A stretch of DNA of 7,154 bases, from positions 1-7,154 of the forward strand of contig WGBT01000319.1 in NCBI GenBank assembly GCA_015494185.1, written 5' to 3'. Each line of letters begins with the position of its first letter. The stretch's first letter is position 1. Under the pieces are notes generated by a model. That model was not told where the DNA came from and did no database searches. It worked only from the letters and a program-made list of their open reading frames with translations. Positions 1-4,721 of this stretch are shown piece after piece. This stretch comes from Hyphomicrobiales bacterium. Its GTDB lineage: Bacteria; Pseudomonadota; Alphaproteobacteria; Rhizobiales; S144-35. A program made the translations under genes and the position numbers.

Positions 1-1
1 T

Positions 2-67
2 CCCAAGATGTTGGGGCAGCGTCTTGTTCAGAAGGTTGGGAAAGGGATTGCCAAGATGGTTGAATGA
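2..67 (+). CDS. C-terminal end of an unidentified protein (partial, runs off the left edge)
   Basis: This frame is open from the window edge and ends at TGA 65-67, giving the tail PKMLGQRLVQKVGKGIAKMVE. The tail is lysine-rich, hydrophobic and probably an amphipathic helix, as is common at protein C-termini. The other two plus frames read less like protein here. Twenty-one residues are too few to assign a family. It would converge on the minus-strand phosphatase pseudogene, whose stop lies 130 bp further on. That gap contains only a loose GTGCGG/CCGCAC inverted repeat (75-80 and 107-112) with no T-tract, so no terminator is evident. Confidence 0.45.
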   Translation, partial: PKMLGQRLVQKVGKGIAKMVE

Positions 68-196
68 CAAGAATGTGCGGTTGTTGTTGCTGCATTCCAA
101 CGATGGCCGCACTCAGTCCCAGTGAAACAGCAGAGCTTGCATTTGTGGTGGGCTGCTCTAAGTTATGCTTTTGGAATTGAAATTTTGCCGAACGGT

Positions 197-769
197 TCAC
201 GAAGTTACCCCGTTTGTGAAAAGTTTAGCTGGGAGCGCAAAGATTCGCCCTTCTGCGGTGCAAATGCTGCGGCCGATTTGGCCAATTACTGCAACCATCC
301 GGCCGTTAGGTTGCAGGAGTTCATCAGCCAGGCCAATCATCATTGGATTGGGGGTGCGGTATCCAAGGCGGTGCGTAAACACTGCGTAAACACGGTATAT
401 AAATATTGTTCGTCTTGCTCGGGATTAAGGATACAGAGCAAAAAGATATAAGCGGCAGCCGTTGCACGACTGATTCCAACCCAGCAGTGTATCAATATTG
501 TTTTTTTAGTGGAGGCTCAATCATACCAGTCATGACCAAAATCAAGCAATGCTGTAACATGATCGTAATTAAGGGCGGTGGTATACCCTTCTTTGAGCTC
601 TGCGACATCGTGCATGACCAAATGCAAGTGATTGCCATCAGCTATGCCTGTCAGTCGGGCAACTGTCATTTCAGGATCAATTAAGGTTACCATATGACTT
701 AGGCAGTTGTTGGGCAACGACTTCGTCAATCGCATTTAGCGGGAAAACATAGATGAGTTTGGTTGTCAT
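197..769 (-). pseudogene. Decayed protein tyrosine phosphatase of the COG5350 type
   Basis: Stitching minus-strand frames together gives an almost full-length phosphatase. The ATG at 769 begins MTTKLIYVFPLNAIDEVV, as in this alphaproteobacterial family. A one-base frameshift near 697 then moves to the frame reading HMVTLIDPEMTVARLTGIAD, followed by HLHLVMHDVAELKEG and HVTALLDFGHDW. An in-frame TGA at 517-519 follows, plausibly from CGA (Arg). The same frame continues into the phosphatase loop HCWVGISR (466-489), the Cys-X5-Arg motif of cysteine phosphatases. An 11-bp tandem duplication at 372-393 shifts frame again, after which the family's C-terminal TPNPMMIGLADELL and IFALPAKLF segments are readable to TGA 197-199. 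No Shine-Dalgarno is visible before the ATG. Family assignment rests on motif order recalled from COG5350 proteins. Three independent lesions make a functional product very unlikely. Since other genes here end in TGA, recoding is not a plausible rescue. Confidence 0.85.
372..393. repeat. 11-bp perfect tandem duplication inside the phosphatase pseudogene
   Basis: TGCGTAAACAC occurs twice head to tail (372-382 and 383-393). Removing one copy restores a continuous minus-strand frame from the phosphatase loop into the TPNP segment. The duplication itself is therefore the frameshifting lesion (11 bp is +2 modulo 3). This is the signature of replication slippage. Confidence 0.9.
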
Positions 770-993
770 GGCGCATGCCCAAAAACGGGAGTAATTGAAT
801 TTGATCAATTTTTAGCATTTCACCATGCCAGAAGAAAGAGGGCTGCTTGATGACAGGTTGGAAATTTCTGCGCTTGTGGCTTTGTCGTTTCATTAATCTC
901 CGGTTTTTGCTTAAAAATCGGCCAAGCGGCCATTGGAAGCTCCCGTTCCCTTGGTCCCCCTTTGTTAAGGTTCTTTTGATGAAACAACCTAAC

Positions 994-1059
994 CTACTGC
1001 TCCCTTGTCCTCTCTCCCTTTCCCTGCGGTAACCATAGGCGGAGGGCAAGGAGCAGTAG
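994..1059. repeat. Long imperfect inverted repeat (about 18-bp stem)
   Basis: CTACTGCTCC (994-1003) pairs perfectly with GGAGCAGTAG (1050-1059). The stem then continues through TTGTCCTC (1005-1012) against GAGGGCAA (1042-1049), with one bulged C at 1004 and one G-T pair. The 29-base loop is pyrimidine-rich on its left side. Neither flank has a clean T-tract, so it is a poor intrinsic terminator on either strand. It could be a dispersed intergenic hairpin repeat or a structured RNA element. Only one copy is present in this window. Confidence 0.75.
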
Positions 1060-1367
1060 TTTAACAATTTATTCTCAGGGCGAGCTTCCAAGACGTTTTT
1101 AAGACCAGCGGCCCTTGGCATTGACACGTATACCGCTCGATTTCGCAGAATATTCAATGGAATACGGAAAGCATCAGCGGTCAATGAGATAAATCCCTCC
1201 GGTATAAGGCCCATAACAGGATCGTATCTTGGAAGCGAATTTGCCGCACGAAAAGCTGGGGAAAGGGGCCGGTGGGCTGATGAGCTCTGGATTTCAATTC
1301 GCTAGCTTATCCTTTATTCGGTGAGGCAGCGGGGCATTTTGCTGCATCATTGTAAGGCTGATGACTA

Positions 1368-1398
1368 TTGTTCTGTGCATCGGCATGCCAGCGATAAT
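1368..1398 (+). promoter_or_regulatory. Candidate promoter of the NYN gene
   Basis: GATAAT at 1393-1398 matches five of six -10 bases. The best upstream partner is TTGTTC (1368-1373) with a rather long 19-bp spacer. Transcription would start near 1405, giving a leader of about 42 bases before the chosen ATG. The -10 is good but the -35 weak. Confidence 0.3.
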
Positions 1399-1446
1399 AG
1401 GGATAGCAGTGTTTCAAGCGGGGTAATCTTCAAGAGGGTATTCGTC

Positions 1447-2856
1447 ATGTCTTATACGCCAGGGCCTGTCAGGCTATGCGCTTTGTTTGTTGATTTCGAT
1501 AATGTCTATCTTAGTCTAAAGCGCACGAATCCTGCTGCCGCCATTCGGTTTGCCACCGATCCCGCGGCCTGGATCGAGCCATTTGAACGAGGGACCCTGA
1601 TCACTTGGGGGCGGCCAGAGGCCATTGGGAAGGCGGAACGCCGGCTCGTTTTGATGCGTTGCTATGGAAATCCGGTTTCCCGTCATGATGACCGTGCCAG
1701 TTTTTCACAGGTCCGCCACCATTATGTGCGGGCCGGCTTTGAAATCATCGATTGTCCGCCTTTGACCAATCAGTTGAAAAACGGGGCCGATATTCGCATG
1801 GTGATGGATATCCGCGACTATCTGGACCAGCAGCCGCCAATCGATGAATTCATCATTTTGTCAGGGGATGCCGATTTCGTTCCGGTGCTCTACAGGTTGC
1901 GGGCGCACGCGCGCCATTCAGTGATTTTTGCCAGTGAGAAAACCGCCACGTCTTATGCTTCTTTGTGTGATGGGACGGTAACGGATGTGAATTTGATCGA
2001 CTATCTGGTCGAAGGCCGCCTGCCCCAACCGCCGCAACTGGGGCTGCGTGCCGAAGATGAGCTGGTGGCCATTCGGAACGAGATCATCGAGGAGATTGTT
2101 AAACTTATTGATGAGTCGCCTGAACCGGTGGCGATCGAACAACTCGCGGCCCGGGTGCGCACGATCCTTGGCCAGAAACGGACCATTGACACCCGTTGGG
2201 GTGGGTATGGCCAGTTCCGTGCGTTGTTGACGGCGCATTTACCAGATAAATATGCGCTGACCGACCACGCTCCTTATCTGGCGTTCAATTCGGAGCGTCA
2301 TGTGCCGATGCGTGAGCTGGAGGAAACGCCGCAGTCCACTGAGCAAGTGGAACAGATTGCCAAATGTCCGCAAGTCGAAGAAGCCTGTCAGTCCGCCGAG
2401 AAGCCGGTGGAAGTGGACATGAAAAAATTCATCTCAAACGTTTTGCGGGCCTCTCATATTCCCCCCTTGGCCGCTCCGGAATATCATCAAATCTTTCGTT
2501 TTCTCGCCGCGGAAATTGCGGAAAACGGATTTATTTTCACCCAAACCGCACAGAATACCGTGTTGCGTGCCGAAACCCATGGGGTTTTATTGCAACGCAA
2601 TGCCGTGCAGTTTGTACTCGATGCGCTGCGCCGGATGGGGCATTGGTTTGAACGGGATGACACGGCCGACCGGCTGGCGCGGATATTCCGCGACTATGTG
2701 TTGGCGCAATGTATGAATGCCGGGCTGAATCTGACAGGTGCCGAGCTGGACCTTATCGACGCCTGGTTCATTGTGGCTTCTGAGAACGAGGCGTTGGATT
2801 ATCCAGATCCGGCTGAAACCGCAGCCTCAAATCCTTTGCCGTCGGCAGCAGAATAA
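1447..2856 (+). CDS. NYN-domain putative RNase with OST-HTH/LOTUS domain
   Basis: The product is a 469-residue, probably cytoplasmic protein. Residues about 9-188 form an NYN (PIN-like, LabA/DUF88) nuclease fold. The acidic metal-binding set is visible: D16 and D18 in FVDFDN, D115 in KNGADIRMVMD, D121, and D141/D143 in LSGDADF. Residues about 203-285 resemble an OST-HTH/LOTUS RNA-binding domain, with a two-helix start, a WGGYGQFRALL segment and an LAF end. A charged, Glu-rich linker (about 286-325) leads to a helical domain (about 326-446) that I do not recognise. The family is expected to cleave or bind RNA; the target is unknown. I chose ATG 1447 because AGAGGG lies 8 bp upstream and the NYN fold starts just after it. 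The frame opens earlier, from a GTG at 1321, but that stretch lacks a ribosome binding site and does not look protein-like. The gene appears to be transcribed alone. Confidence 0.9.
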   Translation: MSYTPGPVRLCALFVDFDNVYLSLKRTNPAAAIRFATDPAAWIEPFERGTLITWGRPEAIGKAERRLVLMRCYGNPVSRHDDRASFSQVRHHYVRAGFEIIDCPPLTNQLKNGADIRMVMDIRDYLDQQPPIDEFIILSGDADFVPVLYRLRAHARHSVIFASEKTATSYASLCDGTVTDVNLIDYLVEGRLPQPPQLGLRAEDELVAIRNEIIEEIVKLIDESPEPVAIEQLAARVRTILGQKRTIDTRWGGYGQFRALLTAHLPDKYALTDHAPYLAFNSERHVPMRELEETPQSTEQVEQIAKCPQVEEACQSAEKPVEVDMKKFISNVLRASHIPPLAAPEYHQIFRFLAAEIAENGFIFTQTAQNTVLRAETHGVLLQRNAVQFVLDALRRMGHWFERDDTADRLARIFRDYVLAQCMNAGLNLTGAELDLIDAWFIVASENEALDYPDPAETAASNPLPSAAE

Positions 2857-2943
2857 TGCGCCAACAGCTTCAGGCGCGGCTGACCAGCTGTGGAACAGGT
2901 GTTATGGCGAAGTCAAAGAGAGGAGATTGAAGAGATTTCGGAC

Positions 2944-2982
2944 ATGAATGGCAGATGAACCACTTCTTCGTGTTTGGTTCAG
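2944..2982 (+). promoter_or_regulatory. Candidate regulator box, copy 1 (upstream of the PepSY-like gene)
   Basis: ATGAAT (2944-2949) and ATGAAC (2955-2960) form an 11-bp-period direct repeat separated by GGCAG. After 16 bp comes GTTCAG (2977-2982), which contains the reverse complement of the TGAAC half-site. The same arrangement and spacing recur at 3644-3682. Eleven-bp direct repeats are characteristic of OmpR/PhoB-family winged-helix response regulators. The -35 region behind it is weak, as expected for an activated promoter. A start near 3004 would leave a leader of roughly 67 bases. Confidence 0.5.
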
Positions 2983-3070
2983 ATGCGCTATGGCAATCTT
3001 GTCTCAACGATGACGAGCACAGCTCTTGAAACACGGTGCCCATCGGGGAATGAACAAGGAGTTTTGCAAG

Positions 3071-3613
3071 ATGACCACAGCCTTCAAATCTGCCATCGCC
3101 GCTTCAGCCATTGCTGCTGCAATGATCTTCAATCCAATGACGGCTTCGGCTTCTGACTTCAAATTCGGGGTTTATTTTGATCGTACGCAAGATCATGCCG
3201 CCACCTATAAATATCAACAGGTCCGGCATCCGGCGAACCCCAACAAACAGTTCCGCCGTTTGTTTGATGGGCCAGCGCCCAGCGCCCGTCATCTCCAGCG
3301 TCACAAAAAACGCGGGCTGCATCGCAAATTTGACCGTTTTGGCGAACGTGTCTGCGCCAGCCCCCGTCAGATTCACCGCCGTTTGCGGCGCCAGGGGTGG
3401 TTCGACTTTCATGATCTGCGGATTCGCCGCCGGGCCTTGATCTTCAAGGCGGTTCGTAACAATGGTTTGATTTATCGCCTGAAAATCGACAAATGCACCG
3501 GTTACTTGCTGAAAGCGAAGCTGGCTTGGGGGCAATACTGGGCGTATCTGTTCGGGGGCGATGATTATTATGGCCATGACCATGGTCACGGTTACCGCTA
3601 CGGCCGGCATTAA
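3071..3613 (+). CDS. Secreted basic PepSY-like protein with His/Tyr-rich tail
   Basis: This is a 180-residue protein. Residues 1-28 are a Sec-type signal peptide: K6, a hydrophobic alanine-rich core, then an Ala-X-Ala-type site around TASAS, so the mature protein should be periplasmic or secreted. Residues 29-93 are highly basic (many Arg, Lys and His) and of low complexity. Residues about 94-150 resemble a PepSY-like fold, reading SPRQIHRRLRRQGWFDFHDL, then a strand-rich part ending in LKIDKCTGYLL. C95 and C142 could form a disulfide. The tail (163-180) alternates Gly, His, Tyr and Asp and may bind metal or the envelope surface. Function is unknown; related rhizobial proteins are annotated as hypothetical or PepSY-domain. 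ATG 3071 was chosen because AAGGAG lies 9 bp upstream and the signal peptide begins there; upstream in-frame ATGs at 3026 and 3050 would spoil the signal peptide. A candidate regulator box at 2944-2982 precedes it. Confidence 0.8.
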   Translation: MTTAFKSAIAASAIAAAMIFNPMTASASDFKFGVYFDRTQDHAATYKYQQVRHPANPNKQFRRLFDGPAPSARHLQRHKKRGLHRKFDRFGERVCASPRQIHRRLRRQGWFDFHDLRIRRRALIFKAVRNNGLIYRLKIDKCTGYLLKAKLAWGQYWAYLFGGDDYYGHDHGHGYRYGRH

Positions 3614-3643
3614 GTTGAGCCTTGGGAGAAGCAACGGGTGCTG

Positions 3644-3682
3644 ATGAACGGCAGATGAACAAACGCTTTTGATACCGTTCAG
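3644..3682 (+). promoter_or_regulatory. Candidate regulator box, copy 2 (upstream of the sRNA candidate)
   Basis: ATGAAC (3644-3649), GGCAG, ATGAAC (3655-3660), then 16 bp and GTTCAG (3677-3682) repeat the layout of 2944-2982 exactly in spacing. Identity between the copies is limited to the box elements and is poor between them, which argues for binding-site conservation rather than recent duplication. The tandem half-sites end 8 bp before a -35 element, a usual place for a PhoB-type activator. The inverted half-site falls in the promoter spacer. Confidence 0.55.
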
Positions 3683-3697
3683 TTTGAATGTGCTAGT
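3669..3697 (+). promoter_or_regulatory. Sigma70-like promoter of the sRNA candidate
   Basis: TTGATA (3669-3674, five of six consensus bases) is followed by a 17-bp spacer and GCTAGT (3692-3697). A TG at 3689-3690 supplies an extended -10 motif. Transcription would begin near 3704. Confidence 0.45.
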
Positions 3698-3704
3698 TTC
3701 CACC

Positions 3705-3867
3705 CTGTCATCAGTTTGCAAATTGGTAAGACCGAGAGCTTACCTTTTGTAACCAGGACGAAACTTCACATCACAGAGGCGGAACCGCTCAACCTCCCTA
3801 AGCCGTCCCCCAACCTAGCGGTTCTGCAGCTGAAAGGCTTCGGTCCCTTGCGGGCCGGAGCTTTTTT
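3705..3867 (+). ncRNA. Probable trans-acting small RNA with C-rich loop
   Basis: About 160 bases lie between a plausible promoter and a strong intrinsic terminator with no credible reading frame, and they fold into three stem-loops. The first is GGTAAG (3725-3730) with CTTACC (3739-3744) around an 8-base loop. The second is an 11-bp stem, GCGGAACCGCT (3779-3789) with AGCGGTTCTGC (3817-3827), one G-U pair. Its 27-base loop is almost free of G, contains CCTCCC and CCCCC, and starts and ends with CAACCT. The third is the terminator. C-rich single-stranded loops that resemble anti-Shine-Dalgarno sequence are a known seed design in alphaproteobacterial sRNAs that block translation, such as the CUCCC-type AbcR and CcsR RNAs; this is an analogy, not a family match. 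It is not an SRP RNA, as the GGAAGGAAGCAGCC-type motif is absent. The 5' end is approximate. Confidence 0.6.
3833..3867 (+). terminator. Strong rho-independent terminator
   Basis: AAAGGCTTCGG (3833-3843) pairs with CCGGAGCTTTT (3855-3865) through 11 pairs including two G-U. The stem is extended by CCC/GGG (3845-3847 and 3852-3854) around a TTGC loop, with T3844 bulged. Six T residues (3862-3867) follow the GC-rich part. The orientation fits the sRNA candidate upstream. Confidence 0.85.
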
Positions 3868-3938
3868 CATGGGGAAAAGCGCTTTGGGCAAATCTCTTTT
3901 GCACTCAGTTCTAGAAAGAGAGTATCAGAGGCGGGAAA

Positions 3939-4016
3939 TGGTCGGAGCGGCGAGATTTGAACTCGCGACCCCCGGTCCCCCAGACCGGTGCGCTAACCGG
4001 GCTGCGCCACGCTCCG
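3939..4016 (-). tRNA. tRNA-Pro (anticodon GGG), CCA encoded
   Basis: On the minus strand all cloverleaf parts are present: acceptor CGGAGCG/CGCTCCG, D stem GCGC/GCGC, anticodon stem CCGGT/ACCGG with loop CTGGGGG (anticodon GGG, plus positions 3979-3981), variable loop GGGTC, and T arm GCGAG-TTCAAAT-CTCGC. The discriminator A (3942) and CCA (3939-3941) are genomically encoded. GGG reads proline codons CCC and CCU. All stems are fully paired, so the gene looks functional. It converges on the sRNA candidate, with 71 bp between their 3' ends. That gap has a GCAAA/TTTGC hairpin and an AAAGCGCTTT palindrome but no convincing terminator for the tRNA. Confidence 0.97.
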
Positions 4017-4039
4017 AATATTTCGATCAGACGCTCTAT

Positions 4040-4068
4040 AACATAAGCTGCGCAAGAACGCACGACAA
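4040..4068 (-). promoter_or_regulatory. Candidate promoter of tRNA-Pro
   Basis: Reading the minus strand, TTGTCG (plus 4063-4068) and TATGTT (plus 4040-4045) are separated by 17 bp. Each matches four of six consensus bases. The start site would fall roughly 15 bases before the mature 5' end at 4016, fitting a short RNase P leader. Confidence 0.45.
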
Positions 4069-4148
4069 AATGTAAATAATTTAGATAATTTGAAACTCTC
4101 GCAAATGGCTTTCTACCGTTGCATTAGCTAGCGCACAGAAAGCTTGCT

Positions 4149-4180
4149 TCCTTTTCACCAAAAGGATAGCCTGAGGATAG
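4149..4180. repeat. Palindrome TCCTTTT-CACC-AAAAGGA and direct repeat AGGATAG
   Basis: A perfect 7-bp inverted repeat spans 4149-4166. It overlaps an 11-bp-period direct repeat, AGGATAG at 4163-4169 and 4174-4180. They lie between the tRNA-Pro promoter and the 3' end of the META gene. The hairpin is AT-rich without a following T-tract, so it is a weak terminator at best; a protein binding site is possible. Confidence 0.35.
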
Positions 4181-4205
4181 AAATGACATAAAAGCCGGCC
4201 ATTGT

Positions 4206-4634
4206 TCAGTCAGCGCAAGGGGCGATTTTGACAAAACTAAGTTTCGGCTGTTGGTCTGCCCCGATCAGCAACAGACGGGGAGGAAGGCGGCCGGGTGGCG
4301 ACAACCGAACGGCTCCGCCGGCTGCAAAAGCTTCCAGAAAACTGAATTCCTCATAGGCGGCGGCAATACGCAAACAGGCTTTGCGTTGCGTGGCCCATCG
4401 ATCGATTTCAAGACAGCCCTCCACGAGTTTAAATCTTGCGCTAAAATCATGGGTTCCCGAATGGCCATGCAAGCGGCCGTCCGTGCCCAATTTTACCCAA
4501 ATCTTTTCCGCAGGCTGGTTTTCGAAGGGCGGTGATTCGAGCTGCCATAAGCCAGCAATTTCGCTGATATTTGAGGGGGATGAGAAATCTTTATCCGCCG
4601 TGGTTGCAGCAGGGTTCAAAGGGGGATTTGTCAT
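4206..4634 (-). CDS. META/HslJ-like domain protein (DUF306 type)
   Basis: The product is a 142-residue protein whose residues about 26-136 follow the META domain pattern: AGLWQLE at 27-33, a strand then GRLHGHSGTHDFSARF (53-68, where family members usually have a GCN-F-G-Y motif), ATQRKAC (81-87, the T-x-x-x-C segment), the helix YEEFSFLEAF (94-103), and a final LSFVKI. META proteins of the HslJ type are small, often periplasmic or lipoproteins, and tied to stress or antibiotic tolerance. This one shows no signal peptide or lipobox, and Thr61 replaces the usual first cysteine, so a disulfide with C87 is not expected. The only ATG is at 4634. No good ribosome binding site lies just upstream, and the in-frame TGA 36 bases earlier limits extension. 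It is divergent from the DUF2199 gene (87 bp between starts). Family-level assignment is fairly secure; function is not. Confidence 0.75.
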   Translation of the reverse strand: MTNPPLNPAATTADKDFSSPSNISEIAGLWQLESPPFENQPAEKIWVKLGTDGRLHGHSGTHDFSARFKLVEGCLEIDRWATQRKACLRIAAAYEEFSFLEAFAAGGAVRLSPPGRLPPRLLLIGADQQPKLSFVKIAPCAD

Positions 4635-4721
4635 GGTTCGAACGGCCCGTTGTGCTTTGGCTTCTCTTCACTTTCTTGTAATTTGTTTACCAATATCTGA
4701 TAGTGAAAAGGGGATTGCAAA

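Larger units (their letters stand above)
770..1446. other. Gene-poor stretch between the pseudogene and the NYN gene
   Basis: I find no supportable gene here. The minus strand stays open from 1214 to 726 (162 codons). That reading crosses a long inverted repeat, is dense in rare-looking AGG codons, overlaps the phosphatase start and matches no family I know. A plus-strand 23-codon frame from ATG 825 to TAA 896 is also unrecognised. Structures present are the inverted repeat at 994-1059, a short hairpin at 900-921 (CCGGTTTTT, loop GCTT, AAAAATCGG) and a candidate promoter for the NYN gene near 1368-1398. Given the neighbouring pseudogene, this may be decayed coding sequence that can no longer be read. 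Confidence 0.6.

Noticed and set aside
122..451. 109-codon plus-strand open frame
   Set aside because: It is antisense to the phosphatase pseudogene, whose conserved motifs explain this stretch on the other strand.
517..519. TGA in the phosphatase read as a sense codon (recoding)
   Set aside because: Three nearby genes end in TGA, tryptophan is encoded by TGG throughout, and two other lesions also break this gene.
726..1214. 162-codon minus-strand open frame
   Set aside because: It crosses the long inverted repeat, has AGG-rich low-complexity stretches, overlaps the phosphatase start region and matches no known family.
1321..1446. 42-codon N-terminal extension of the NYN protein from GTG 1321
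   Set aside because: It has no ribosome binding site, the residues are not protein-like, and it covers the likely -10 element; ATG 1447 has a good site.
3104..3721. 205-codon minus-strand open frame
   Set aside because: It is the shadow of the PepSY-like gene, which has a signal peptide and ribosome binding site, and it runs across the sRNA promoter region.
3781..3807. GGAACC ... CGTC resembling a general-stress EcfG sigma-factor promoter
   Set aside because: GGAACC is part of the 11-bp sRNA stem, the spacing is slightly long, the -10 is CGTC rather than CGTT, and nothing but the terminator follows.
3705..3867. SRP RNA, 6S RNA or actinobacterial 6C RNA identity for the sRNA candidate
   Set aside because: It lacks the SRP core motif and a 6S-like long central bubble, and it has one C-rich loop rather than the paired C6 loops of 6C RNA.
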